Shown here one piece after another: positions 25,202 through 33,489 of a DNA stretch of 38,908 nucleotides; position 1 is the stretch's first letter, and each line of letters starts with the position of its first letter. Source of the stretch: Nitrososphaerota archaeon. GTDB lineage: Archaea; Thermoproteota; Nitrososphaeria; Conexivisphaerales; UBA164. The DNA lies in the NCBI GenBank assembly GCA_023381255.1, contig JAMCTX010000007.1:1-38908 (forward strand), given 5' to 3'. The translations under genes and the position numbers were made by a program. The notes under the pieces are model-generated. The model was not told the origin of the DNA. It saw only the letters and a program-made list of their open reading frames with translations, and made no database searches.

Positions 25202-25685
25202 ATTTTATCCCGCTTTTGTTAAATGTAAAGTCCTTCCTCATTGGCCACTTGCCATAAAAATCCTCTGGTAGCAGTATCTGCCTCAAATCAGGGTGACCCT
25301 GAAAATTAACCCCAAACATCTCATGTGTTTCACGCTCATGAAATTCTGCGCTCTTCCATACCTCCACAAGCGATGGCACTTCGATCATTGGCGCCCGGTA
25401 TTTAGGGTCGGGTACAAGCTTGCTGGTATCCACGTCAATTCTAAGCTGTACGACATGCCCCTTGTATTCATCGTTACTATAACTTGAAACATGCCATATA
25501 ACTGACATCCTGGACCGGTAGTCTACACACGTTACAGATAAACAGTGGTCAAATCCCATTTTGCTTAAGGATAAAGCTACATTCTTCAGCGAATTAACGT
25601 CTGTTACAAATACATCAATTATCCCCTTTTTTTCATCTTCATTTATCTTGGCTGTTTTGATTATATCCTCATTGTTTATGATCAT
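25188..25685 (-). CDS. nuoC: NADH-quinone oxidoreductase-like subunit C (30 kDa)
   Basis: 165 aa. The signature EVWKSAEFHERETHEMFGVNFQGHPDLRQILLPEDFYGKWPMRKDF is standard NuoC. The N-terminal half is less conserved. It overlaps nuoB by 4 nt at its start. NuoC is separate from NuoD, not fused. Confidence 0.95.
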   Translation of the reverse strand: MIINNEDIIKTAKINEDEKKGIIDVFVTDVNSLKNVALSLSKMGFDHCLSVTCVDYRSRMSVIWHVSSYSNDEYKGHVVQLRIDVDTSKLVPDPKYRAPMIEVPSLVEVWKSAEFHERETHEMFGVNFQGHPDLRQILLPEDFYGKWPMRKDFTFNKSGIKYEFE

Positions 25686-26215
25686 TTGTCTCCCCCTGTC
25701 TTTATCAATTCCTGCCTTTCCCGTCTGATCTTTTCTTGTAGCATCAATACCCCCTGAGCTAGCGCTTCAGGCCTCGGGGGACATCCTGGCACATATACAT
25801 CAACTGGTAAATAATCTCTGACAACTATGGTATTATAGCTGTCAAAAAATATCCCGCCATCCATGGCGCAGGCGCCCATAGCAATAACCCACTTCGGTGA
25901 AGGCATTTGCTCCCAAGACCTCTTTACTATTCTTGCCATTTTTATGGTGGTGGTGCCCTCTACCAATATGAGGTTAGTCTGCCTTGGGCTTCCGAATGGC
26001 AGGAAACCAAGCCTCTCCAAATCAAATCTTGGCGAGGAGGCAGCGGCCAGCTCCGCGCCGCAGCATGAAGTCATAAGATGCGCTGGCCACAAAGAATAAT
26101 CGACGCCCCAGCTTACAGTCTTTGTAAGCAAGTCTTTTTTTTTCAAATAATCAAGCGATTTTTTGGCTATTTCCTCAAGGCTACCAAACCACGCTAATCC
26201 TTGTTGATCATCCAT
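25682..26215 (-). CDS. nuoB: NADH-quinone oxidoreductase-like subunit B (cluster N2)
   Basis: 177 aa. It binds the last 4Fe-4S cluster: TSCCGAEL (two adjacent Cys), AMGACAMDGG, and VPGCPPRPEAL, the four standard ligands. DYSLWPAHLMTSCC and DLERLGFLPFGSPRQTNL are typical. Its start lies inside the end of nuoA (22-nt overlap). Confidence 0.96.
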   Translation of the reverse strand: MDDQQGLAWFGSLEEIAKKSLDYLKKKDLLTKTVSWGVDYSLWPAHLMTSCCGAELAAASSPRFDLERLGFLPFGSPRQTNLILVEGTTTIKMARIVKRSWEQMPSPKWVIAMGACAMDGGIFFDSYNTIVVRDYLPVDVYVPGCPPRPEALAQGVLMLQEKIRRERQELIKTGGDK

Positions 26216-26565
26216 TTTTTAATCTCCCTCGCAAGCATTGTCGAAAACATCAACGCTGGAACATATATCAATATCCCAAAAATAAAAATGGTATAAGAAA
26301 CATAATTGAAAAGCAACAAAAACACAAAGAGTATTACAAAGGCAGGCTCAGAGGCCATAAATATTAATGCGTATGAATAATACTGCATCATAAACATCCC
26401 CCTTCCTCTTCCCTCCTCTTTATTGCCACTTTCAAACCTTTTCCTTTTATCTGCGTAATTCCCTCTGTATAGAGTCGCTCCAACCACATAAGATAATACA
26501 GGTACGGCTAAACCTATTAACAGAGTAACTACTATATCCAGGTAAACGCCGCCCCACCCTGTCAA
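26194..26565 (-). CDS. nuoA: NADH-quinone oxidoreductase-like subunit A
   Basis: Small membrane subunit, 123 aa, three helices. It has KRKRFESGNKEEGRGRGMFMMQYYSYALIFMASEPAFVILF, where the E of ESG and MASEPAF follow the family pattern. The first plausible start is TTG at 26565, since no ATG lies before the first helix. It is the first gene of the operon, with TATTTTTATAACATTT about 50 nt upstream. Confidence 0.93.
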   Translation of the reverse strand: MTGWGGVYLDIVVTLLIGLAVPVLSYVVGATLYRGNYADKRKRFESGNKEEGRGRGMFMMQYYSYALIFMASEPAFVILFVFLLLFNYVSYTIFIFGILIYVPALMFSTMLAREIKKWMINKD

Positions 26566-26692
26566 TTCTACAATAATCTACCAGAGTGCATTATTAAGCT
26601 TTGTTTTTAAAATGTTATAAAAATACCCCTAAAATATACATATAATTTAAAATAAATTAACTGATAATGTGCAATATTCTTAAAACTGCAGT

Positions 26693-27574
26693 TTAAACTT
26701 TTAACGCTGTGCCATCACTGATTATATTATCTATTGCGCGTATTTCACCCAAATACTCGTGATAATCATTTACTGGCGTTTCAAGTATCAGGGGAAGATT
26801 TGCAAACGTTAAGTCTGACAGGATAAGTTTGAATCCTGACAGGATAAGTTTGAATCCTTTAGCGCCAATATATCCCTGGCCTATTTTTTCATGCCTGTCA
26901 AGACCACCGCCCAATCTGGATTTGGAATCGTTTAAATGAACTAATTTTATTCTGCCTAATCCTATATATTTATTTATTTCATCAAGCATAGAATGCAGCC
27001 CGGGGGCGTTTACTATATCGTAACCTGCTGCATAAGCGTGACATGTATCCAAACATATACCCACTCTTTTATCGTCAATTGAACTCAATATATCACCCAA
27101 ATCGTGAAATCTTGATCCTACACTGTTGCCCTGTCCAGCCATGTTTTCGAGCAACACATTGCACTTACATTCGGCATTGTCAATTGCCATTTTTATGGCG
27201 GCAGCTACCCTGTTTTTACCAAAGGCCAATCCTTTTCCCAAGTGACTGCCAGGATGCAATACAACGTGATTTAATTCCAAGGCGGCTGCAGTTCTTAGCT
27301 CCTCTTTAAGTGATTCTATTGACATTTTATAGATGCTTTCTGTGGGCGAGGCAAAATTAGTTAAATAAGGCATATGGGAATTTACTGATACATATTTGTC
27401 GTCCTTTAAGCTCTTAAACTGGTCAATGCTCTCCCTGCTTAATTTTGTGCCAGACCATCCTCTAGGCGACCTGGTAAATATCTGAAATGCTGGCAAACCG
27501 AGTTCTGCAGACCTGCTTACAGCAGCACTTAGCCCCCCTGCAATTGGCATGTGAGCGCCGACTATAAGTTTCAT
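26693..27574 (-). CDS. nfo: Endonuclease IV (AP endonuclease) with a 7-residue duplication
   Basis: Repairs abasic sites; TIM-barrel with three zinc ions. Metal-site motifs are HMPYLTNFASP, NHVVLHPGSHLG, LLENMAGQGNSVGS, GICLDTCHAYAAGYD, KLVHLNDSKSRLGGGLDRHEKIGQG and PLILETP. After IGAKG the sequence FKLILSG is immediately repeated (G-F-K-L-I-L-S twice), the product of a perfect 21-bp tandem repeat. The frame stays open. It stands between the nuo operon and the ribosomal operon, with TTTATACTG about 20-28 nt before the ATG. Confidence 0.95.
   Translation of the reverse strand: MKLIVGAHMPIAGGLSAAVSRSAELGLPAFQIFTRSPRGWSGTKLSRESIDQFKSLKDDKYVSVNSHMPYLTNFASPTESIYKMSIESLKEELRTAAALELNHVVLHPGSHLGKGLAFGKNRVAAAIKMAIDNAECKCNVLLENMAGQGNSVGSRFHDLGDILSSIDDKRVGICLDTCHAYAAGYDIVNAPGLHSMLDEINKYIGLGRIKLVHLNDSKSRLGGGLDRHEKIGQGYIGAKGFKLILSGFKLILSDLTFANLPLILETPVNDYHEYLGEIRAIDNIISDGTALKV
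26815..26856. repeat. Perfect 21-bp tandem duplication inside nfo
   Basis: The 21 bp at 26815-26835 are repeated exactly at 26836-26856. Because 21 is a multiple of 3 the frame is kept. The identity between copies suggests a recent event or an assembly duplicate. The extra residues lie near helix alpha-7/8 of the barrel, between the HEKIGQG and LETP metal motifs. Confidence 0.95.
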
Positions 27575-27607
27575 ATTAGATGAGAAATAATTTCAGTATA
27601 AATTGTT

Positions 27608-28021
27608 TTACCTGTAAGATTTTTGCTCTCTTCTTCTTGCTCCCGGTCCGCCGAACTTCTTCGGTTCTTTCTGGCGCGGGTCACCAATCAATAAATGCCT
27701 ATCATAAGATAAAATTGCGCTTCTTATCTTTTCATCATCTTTAAAATAATCTGATAGTGCCCTAGCTAAGGCTATTGATGCGGCATATGCCTGACTTACT
27801 GCGCCTCCACCCCTTGCGATTATGTGGGCGTTAATTTTAAACCTCTTATCCCCTGCAAGTTTGACTGGCACTGTTATTAAGGACTCTAGCTGCGATGGTA
27901 ACGCTTCGACCAACATTCCATTGTATCTTATTATCCCAGTGCCTGGCTCAATCGAAACAAACGCATTGGCCTTTTTTCTTGAACCGAAATACACTTTTTC
28001 TGAATCGCTTTTAGCTGGCAT
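27608..28021 (-). CDS. rps9: Ribosomal protein S9 (uS9)
   Basis: Small-subunit head protein, ending in the P-site-contacting KKFGGPGARRREQKSYR. The start MPAKSDSEKVYFGSRKKANAF at 28021 fits the family. The 39 nt before it in frame overlap L13 and are not used. IIARGGGAVSQAYAASIALARAL is the conserved core. It is the last gene of the S13-S9 operon; rpoN/rpoK, which often follow in archaea, do not. Confidence 0.96.
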   Translation of the reverse strand: MPAKSDSEKVYFGSRKKANAFVSIEPGTGIIRYNGMLVEALPSQLESLITVPVKLAGDKRFKINAHIIARGGGAVSQAYAASIALARALSDYFKDDEKIRSAILSYDRHLLIGDPRQKEPKKFGGPGARRREQKSYR

Positions 28022-28460
28022 TTTCAATACTCCACCCCAGTTCTTTGCTAAGGTCAGCAAGTTTTATATAGTCCATTTCAAACCCCTTTGCAACAGCTTT
28101 ATCCAATTTTAACATTTTAATGCTTTTAAATTCTTCTGGTACCCCATGATAAACCTTTAGGTTCCTGAACGCAACCCTTCCTTTTGGTTTATCCCTGGGC
28201 AGCATGCCCCTCACTACCCTTCTGAATATCCTATCGGGTCTTCTGTAGTGTGGTGGCGTATGCTTTGGATTTATCCTGCTTTGTATCTCAAGCTTCTTTT
28301 TCCACTGTTCAATTGTAGATCTCTTATTGCCAGATATTACTATTTGTTCCGTGTTAAAGACATAAACCGATTTACCTTCAAGAAGCATTTTAGCAACCAA
28401 ACTGGCCAGCCTGCCCATGATTAATCCCTTTCCGTCTAAATATACAACTTCACTTGACAA
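28011..28460 (-). CDS. rpl13: Ribosomal protein L13 (uL13)
   Basis: 149 aa, begins with a TTG at 28460 that overlaps the L18e stop. GLIMGRLASLVAKMLLEGKSVYVFN and RGMLPRDKPKGRVAFRNLKVYHGVP are the conserved parts. Its end overlaps the S9 start by 11 nt. Confidence 0.96.
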   Translation of the reverse strand: MSSEVVYLDGKGLIMGRLASLVAKMLLEGKSVYVFNTEQIVISGNKRSTIEQWKKKLEIQSRINPKHTPPHYRRPDRIFRRVVRGMLPRDKPKGRVAFRNLKVYHGVPEEFKSIKMLKLDKAVAKGFEMDYIKLADLSKELGWSIENAS

Positions 28461-28788
28461 TTATTATACCACTCTTGTTCATATATTTTTTGACAAAATC
28501 TGTCAACAGCATCGCTTCTCCGCCAGCATTATTTATTTTTTCCTTTCCAGACGCAGAAAACCCAAGGGCGCCAACGGTAATTTTTTTGCTAATGCTTCCC
28601 CCTCCCAAAATCTTCCCGACGAAAATTATTGCTGACCCATCTGGCACCAGCTTTTCTATTTTTGATACATTCATCGTCCTCGGCCTACCCGGTTTTATAA
28701 TTTCCTCGCTTACCCTCTTCCATATCTGCTGTTTAGTGCTCTTGTAAGCGTCATTTAATTCCTTTGTAGTCACCTGGTCAACTATCAA
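28450..28788 (-). CDS. rpl18e: Ribosomal protein L18e (eL18)
   Basis: 112 aa, usual archaeal length. GRPRTMNVSKIEKL, IFVGKILGGGSISKKITVGALGFSASGKEKI and AGGEAMLLTDFVKK match L18e. It sits between RpoD and L13 as in most archaea, and starts within the RpoD stop (ATGA). Confidence 0.95.
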   Translation of the reverse strand: MIVDQVTTKELNDAYKSTKQQIWKRVSEEIIKPGRPRTMNVSKIEKLVPDGSAIIFVGKILGGGSISKKITVGALGFSASGKEKINNAGGEAMLLTDFVKKYMNKSGIIIVK

Positions 28789-29579
28789 AGTGCCATCACC
28801 TTTTCCATCAATTCCCCTAAATCCCTCTGAATTAAATCTATCCCCATCATTAATACATCTCTGGCTTCATGCTGCCCTATGCTTTCTATGCTCAATATAT
28901 AAGAGTTGTACTTCTCTTTGATTTCAACGGAAGCCGGGTCTACCTTTATACACTCCATACAGAATGTGCATGCATCTTCATCAGCTACTGCCAATTTTCC
29001 ATCCTTTACATAAAATACGTTACGCGGGCATACTTCCACTATTTCTTTCATTTTATCAGTGGAGTCATTAATTACGTTAACTAGTGGAGATGGCTTTACA
29101 GTTGCCTTTGATACGGGTGAAAATTTCGAGTGGCGTTTGCCACTGCTGAGCCGGGCGTAAGCTTCTATTTTAATCGATTGACCTTTAGCAAGTTTGAGCA
29201 GCGGAATTTCTGTGGAAATAGGGTAAACCTCTTTATCTTCTACTGAAACCAGCTCCCCTGAATAAACTGTTCTGGTTCCTTCCTCAGCTTTTGCATCCAA
29301 AACCATCATAAGTTGAACGCCTGCCTGTTCAAGGTACTTTTTTGGCGTTTTTAGCGGCACAAGCCCTAAACGGTGGGCGATAATTTCATCATAAATTAGC
29401 GACGAGTTTTCAACAACTACCACATCTTCTATTGCCAGGGTGGGCACCTCAGACATAATGTATCTCCTTATCGCGTTTGCATAATTTAAATCATATTTAT
29501 CTATCCTGATTGATAATCCGCCTTTTTGGGACTCAAGCAATTCTACAGCCAATTTAAGTTCTTCTCCCTCTTCTCCCAC
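28785..29579 (-). CDS. rpo3: RNA polymerase subunit D (Rpo3) with Fe-S domain
   Basis: 264 aa, alpha-subunit homolog. The dimerisation domain has [20 protein letters not shown] and [11 protein letters not shown]. The inserted ferredoxin-like part has four Cys (CPRNVF ... CTFCMEC), enough for one 4Fe-4S cluster as in the Sulfolobus enzyme. It starts with a GTG that overlaps the S11 gene by 26 nt. The C-terminal part ([15 protein letters not shown]) is normal. Confidence 0.96.
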   Translation of the reverse strand: MGEEGEELKLAVELLESQKGGLSIRIDKYDLNYANAIRRYIMSEVPTLAIEDVVVVENSSLIYDEIIAHRLGLVPLKTPKKYLEQAGVQLMMVLDAKAEEGTRTVYSGELVSVEDKEVYPISTEIPLLKLAKGQSIKIEAYARLSSGKRHSKFSPVSKATVKPSPLVNVINDSTDKMKEIVEVCPRNVFYVKDGKLAVADEDACTFCMECIKVDPASVEIKEKYNSYILSIESIGQHEARDVLMMGIDLIQRDLGELMEKVMAL

Positions 29580-29991
29580 CGGGTGGTCTAGTTGAATCGT
29601 GCGGTACGGGAGTCACATCTTCAATCCTTCCTATCCTAAACCCTGCTCTTACGAGGGCCCTTATTGCTGCCTGTGCGCCTGGTCCTGGCGTCTTTGCACC
29701 AGTTCCCCCTTCCCCACGAACATAAATGTGTAATGCGTTTATCCCCTTATCCTTTGCCGCCGCGGCAGCAGCAGTAGCAGCTTTCATTGCTGCATATGGA
29801 GAGCCCTCCAGCCTGTCTGCCTTTACATGCATTCCTCCGCTGCTAAATGAAATTGTTTCAGCACCTGATAAATCAGTCACATGTACAATTGTGTTATTGA
29901 AACTGCTGTAAATGTGAGCGATCCCCCATCTCTCTCCCTCCTGCTTTTCTTCAGGTTGAGCTTCATTCTCTTTTTCTTTGTCTTCACTCAA
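29554..29991 (-). CDS. rps11: Ribosomal protein S11 (uS11)
   Basis: 145 aa, TTG start overlapping the S4 stop. [31 protein letters not shown] and the end [19 protein letters not shown] are typical. An acidic N-terminal extension of ~20 residues ([16 protein letters not shown]) precedes the core. Confidence 0.96.
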   Translation of the reverse strand: MSEDKEKENEAQPEEKQEGERWGIAHIYSSFNNTIVHVTDLSGAETISFSSGGMHVKADRLEGSPYAAMKAATAAAAAAKDKGINALHIYVRGEGGTGAKTPGPGAQAAIRALVRAGFRIGRIEDVTPVPHDSTRPPGGRRGRRT

Positions 29992-30464
29992 TGTTCATTC
30001 ACCTTTATCAGCCCCTCCTCCTTAACCGGCACAAGATAACCTGGCCTATTAACGATGGAATTTCCGATCAATACTTTTTTATGAGATACAATCTGCCTTG
30101 CTTCGTAAACGGTTTTAGCTAATCCCTTACGCCAGAGCATTGTCTGAAGCCTTCTTTCGAGTAGATCCTCTACCGTCAAATTTAAAATATAATCCAAATT
30201 CAACTGTTCTTCTTTAAGAAGCCCAAGTTTATGCAAACTGTTTATCAGGTTTTTTTCCTGCTGCTCCCTTGCTTCAGCTGTTGCACCAAGGAGCATCCTT
30301 GCCTGCCTTCTTATATTTGATATGATTGTTGATGCTTTCCATAACTCCCTTTTGTTTTTAAGGCCATACGTTCCTATTAGCTGCAATTCACTATCAAGGC
30401 GTACCTTATCCCAAGGGTTTCTTGGTGTGGTGTATGATTTTTTAGGTTTCTTAGGGTCGCCCAT
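29988..30464 (-). CDS. rps4: Ribosomal protein S4 (uS4)
   Basis: 158 aa from the ATG at 30464, chosen over the GTG at 30470 because AAGGAGGT lies 8-15 nt upstream at an ideal distance. [49 protein letters not shown] and [18 protein letters not shown] identify S4. Confidence 0.96.
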   Translation of the reverse strand: MGDPKKPKKSYTTPRNPWDKVRLDSELQLIGTYGLKNKRELWKASTIISNIRRQARMLLGATAEAREQQEKNLINSLHKLGLLKEEQLNLDYILNLTVEDLLERRLQTMLWRKGLAKTVYEARQIVSHKKVLIGNSIVNRPGYLVPVKEEGLIKVNEH

Positions 30465-30466
30465 TG

Positions 30467-30976
30467 TCACTTACCTCCTTCCTCAGTTTTTGTTTCAGGT
30501 TGAGCCAGTGCTTGCCCTGCCTGCTGTATAAGAGCTTTCTTTCTAACACCTACGGTCATTCCCTTGCGACCGGTTGTCCTCGTCCTCTGCCCTCTTACCT
30601 TTAAACCAAGCGTGTGCCTCATGCCTTTCCAGCTGTTCATTAACTTTTCTCGCTCTATATCTTCCTTAACCTTAAATGAGAGATCGCTTTCCAGCAAATG
30701 AATGTCTTCGCCTGTCTCAATATCCTTACGCCTGTTTAACAACCATGCCGGCGCATTTAATGCCTTTGGATTAGATATTGCCTTTTCTAATGACTGTAGC
30801 TGGCTTTCATTTAATTTTCCTAACCTGATAGACGGATCCAATCTAAGCGACCTGATTACTAACATTGCTGTGCTGAAATTTATGCCTCTTATATCTCTAA
30901 GGGCAGCGATCAATGGTTTGTTACCATTAATATCCCGGCCCGAAATCCTAATAATAGCCCTAATTGGTGTAGACAT
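30467..30976 (-). CDS. rps13: Ribosomal protein S13 (uS13)
   Basis: 169 aa from the ATG at 30976 (MSTPIRAIIRISGRDI). It has ALRDIRGINFSTAMLVI and SWKGMRHTLGLKVRGQRTRTTGRKGMTVGV. It heads the S13-S4-S11-RpoD-L18e-L13-S9 operon. The TATA box at 31001-31010 is ~29 nt away. The tail (AQPETKTEEGGK) is acidic and variable. Confidence 0.96.
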   Translation of the reverse strand: MSTPIRAIIRISGRDINGNKPLIAALRDIRGINFSTAMLVIRSLRLDPSIRLGKLNESQLQSLEKAISNPKALNAPAWLLNRRKDIETGEDIHLLESDLSFKVKEDIEREKLMNSWKGMRHTLGLKVRGQRTRTTGRKGMTVGVRKKALIQQAGQALAQPETKTEEGGK

Positions 30977-31000
30977 TACGCATCGGTAAAAAGATTTCAT

Positions 31001-31010
31001 ATTTATAAAT
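31001..31010. promoter_or_regulatory. Palindromic TATA box shared by S13 operon and geranylgeranyl reductase
   Basis: ATTTATAAAT reads the same on both strands. Its centre is 29.5 nt from the S13 ATG (30976) and 28.5 nt from the reductase ATG (31034), the expected distance for leaderless archaeal mRNAs in both directions. Confidence 0.65.
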
Positions 31011-31033
31011 ATGACTGTATATTGGTGAATGAT

Positions 31034-32152
31034 ATGGTAAAAAAATACAACCTGGCAATCAAAGGGGCTGGACCAGCAGGGCTGCTGGCTGCCAGAGAAG
31101 CAGCCAGAAGAGGGGAAAGCGTTGTTATATTTGAAGAAGACAGAGAAATAGGGGTACCAGAGAAATGCGGCGGATTAATATCACTCAATGGATTAATTGA
31201 AATGAAAGTATCGCCCATTGGAAAACTAGTTAATGAACAAGTAAAGTCCGGGCAGGTTGTATTCGCAGAAGGCAAAAGGTTTGAATTTGATCTGTCAGAA
31301 TCAAATCTAATTGTATTAGACCGAGAAGAGTTTGATAAACAGCTTGCGGTGGAGGCAGTCAAAGCCGGTTCTGAAATCAAAATAGGCACCCGCATAGAGG
31401 CGTATAATGAGTCAAACGATGGAGTTTCCTTAAAAACTACACGCGATGAATATAGAAGTGATCTATTAATAGATGCCGGCGGCGTAGCGGGATATGCCAA
31501 TAAGGAGGGGTTGCTTCCTGCGACGCAGTTTGTATATGCCGTTAAGGATGGGTTCTATGACGGTATCATGGTATTTATAGATAAGAATTTATTGCCTGAC
31601 TTCTTTGGCTGGTACATCCCACTTGGTGATGGGTTGGCAAAGGTTGGCTCAGCAGGTGACCCGAACTTTGCACTTAAATTCATGGAAAAAAACCTGCAGG
31701 CAGTTAACATTAGCGGTTATCCGGTAAAAACGATATCTTCATCGCTTGTTGTTGGAGGGATAAGCAAAAAGGCAAACAGGCGCACTTTAAAGGTGGGAGA
31801 TGCCGGCGGGCAAACTAAACCAACTACCGGGGGCGGAATAGTGTCTGGCGGCCTAGGAGGAATGCTTGCTGGCGCCGAATCTGTTAAAGGCACATTTGCT
31901 GATTATAATAAAAGCTATGATGGCTTGTTTGGTTCAGAATTAAAACGACAGTTGACCCTAGCCAATGTATATAAAAAGATGCCCAATGATGAGATATTAA
32001 AAATCATATCAGAAATACACGAAATAAGCAATAAGTTAAGTGGCAAGGAATTTGACTTTCATTCTCATTTAGTTAGAAGGTTGGCTTTAAATCCAACCAC
32101 GCTAAAAATTATGGTGGAATATATTCCTGACTTATTGAGGGAACTCGTCTAA
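31034..32152 (+). CDS. Geranylgeranyl reductase family flavoprotein
   Basis: Saturates isoprenoid chains of archaeal lipids or quinones with FAD. Dinucleotide motif IKGAGPAGLLAAREAARRG, CGGLISLNGL, FFGWYIPLGDGLAKVG and LKVGDAGGQTKPTTGGGIVSGGLGGMLAG are all family features. The ATG at 31034 is preferred over TTG/GTG a few codons earlier, being at the leaderless distance from the TATA box. 372 aa. The exact substrate (lipid or menaquinone) cannot be told from sequence. Confidence 0.9.
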   Translation: MVKKYNLAIKGAGPAGLLAAREAARRGESVVIFEEDREIGVPEKCGGLISLNGLIEMKVSPIGKLVNEQVKSGQVVFAEGKRFEFDLSESNLIVLDREEFDKQLAVEAVKAGSEIKIGTRIEAYNESNDGVSLKTTRDEYRSDLLIDAGGVAGYANKEGLLPATQFVYAVKDGFYDGIMVFIDKNLLPDFFGWYIPLGDGLAKVGSAGDPNFALKFMEKNLQAVNISGYPVKTISSSLVVGGISKKANRRTLKVGDAGGQTKPTTGGGIVSGGLGGMLAGAESVKGTFADYNKSYDGLFGSELKRQLTLANVYKKMPNDEILKIISEIHEISNKLSGKEFDFHSHLVRRLALNPTTLKIMVEYIPDLLRELV

Positions 32153-32390
32153 ATGGTTACCAATGGGCAGATGCTCTTTAACAGACCTATACGTCAGCTT
32201 GCGGCATCTACCTGTAATTCATCGGGGACGTTATGCACATGCAAAACGCTGCTGCGCTTGTTTAAAAATGCTGTTGTATTCCACTAAATTGTGCAAAACA
32301 CCGCCTGTTTGTAGCTGGATCCTAACTTCCTGTTACCGTTGGCTCACGCGTTGCGGAGACAGCCCAGAAGCACCCGATGTTTTTAAGGAG
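32153..32390. ncRNA. Candidate structured RNA region (family and strand uncertain)
   Basis: About 240 nt with higher G+C than nearby intergenic DNA and no recognisable protein. The longest frame (32163-32435, plus) is Cys-rich and unlike any family I know. UGGGC (32164-32168) can pair with GCCCA (32362-32366), and AGATGC (32169-32174) with GCATCT (32204-32209). For the plus strand a TATATT near 32120 and T5 at 32378-32382 could bound an RNA. For the minus strand TTTAAAATAG and TATATTG near 32402-32418 could be a promoter. I found no SRP or RNase P hallmark. Confidence 0.28.
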
Positions 32391-32458
32391 AAACAACTTA
32401 CAATATACTATTTTAAACTGATTATGAACCGCTAGAAACACTGTTTAAAACGCGGCAT

Positions 32459-32986
32459 TTAATTGAGCCTTTCAACACGTTTACCTCTTTCTTGTGGTAT
32501 TACCCTAATTTTTGCGTTTTCAAAATATAACTTAAATTCAACTTCATTATTGAGTTTATCTAAAAATACTGCAAGCGCAGCTACCTCTGAATGCGGTTGA
32601 TTCCCTATTGCAACGTTGTAGTCTGCTAGCCTATACACTTCTCCAGGAACCTTTTCGCTGCCAATTATTACCATTATTTTTTCCAATTGGTGTATTTTGT
32701 CCATAACCCCAGGCAGCGGCATCCCATACATCGTTAAGTGTATTACTGTACCACCCTCGTTTTTCCATTTTTTTATTTCGCTTTTCCAGCTGTCAGTAAA
32801 CCTGGCGCTGAAATTGCCGCCCCAGTTTTTTGTTACATCAACAATAGAATTTATCAGGTTCTCATCTTTTTCTCCGTAAATTATTATGCAGTCGGCGCCA
32901 AAGGCTCTTCCTACCAATCCGCAGTGCGTCGTTATTCTTTTATCCCGGTATGGCCTGTGGCCTATTCTAAGTATTGCTATCTTCAT
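32459..32986 (-). CDS. trm56: tRNA (cytidine-56-2'-O)-methyltransferase (Trm56)
   Basis: SPOUT methyltransferase that modifies the T loop. Conserved: [32 protein letters not shown] at the N-terminus, [18 protein letters not shown] and [39 protein letters not shown], which form the SAM knot. 175 aa. Overlaps the upstream Zn-ribbon gene. Confidence 0.95.
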   Translation of the reverse strand: MKIAILRIGHRPYRDKRITTHCGLVGRAFGADCIIIYGEKDENLINSIVDVTKNWGGNFSARFTDSWKSEIKKWKNEGGTVIHLTMYGMPLPGVMDKIHQLEKIMVIIGSEKVPGEVYRLADYNVAIGNQPHSEVAALAVFLDKLNNEVEFKLYFENAKIRVIPQERGKRVERLN

Positions 32987-33305
32987 TATTTTCACTGCTC
33001 AACTTCTTTAATTCAACAAGAGTTTTAGTGTAATATAGCAGAGACTTTGAGACAAATAGATCGCTTTCTTTGCTGGCCAATAACTCCTTTATTTTTGTAA
33101 TAATCTGCCGCTGTATCGTTGCTATATCATTATCCTTTCCCGCTGATTCAATTTGCTCGATGCTTGTAATATTATCACATTTTGGGCAGAATGTTTTGCC
33201 CTTATATTTAACCATAAGCCCACCACATTTGGGACAAGGTTCGGCTAGGAGCGTGCCGCCCTTACGCATTATTTCAGCAATTAGTTTATTTGTATCTTTT
33301 TCCAT
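32967..33305 (-). CDS. Sjogren autoantigen p27-like zinc-ribbon protein
   Basis: 112 aa. The zinc ribbon [20 protein letters not shown] follows [12 protein letters not shown], the pattern of the archaeal p27 / UPF0148 family. The C-terminal half is helical and charged. TTTTATATTGG is ~20-28 nt before the ATG. The cellular role is unknown. It overlaps trm56. Confidence 0.88.
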   Translation of the reverse strand: MEKDTNKLIAEIMRKGGTLLAEPCPKCGGLMVKYKGKTFCPKCDNITSIEQIESAGKDNDIATIQRQIITKIKELLASKESDLFVSKSLLYYTKTLVELKKLSSENNEDSNT

Positions 33306-33489
33306 GCACTATAATTTAAATTTCCAATATAAAAGCAGCTCTCAGCAATAACCCCCAGATTTTAATGTAAGCGATCGTGATTTACCTTTGTTATGGCCAT
33401 TTTTTATGTGTCCTGGATGGCGGCCGGCAGATGCCCAAGCAATGTTCAATTTGCTGGGGGAGAGTTTGGTAAAACTAATTGCCATTTGT

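Noticed and set aside
13800-26600. CRISPR arrays, insertion sequences or phage genes
   Set aside because: No regularly spaced repeats, transposase inside the window, or viral hallmark genes were seen. The region is a normal core-genome stretch.
33306-33489. Hairpin CCCAAGCAA/TTTGCTGGG near 33430-33460 as an RNA gene
   Set aside because: A single imperfect stem without promoter or further structure. It could be the transcript end of diphthine synthase.
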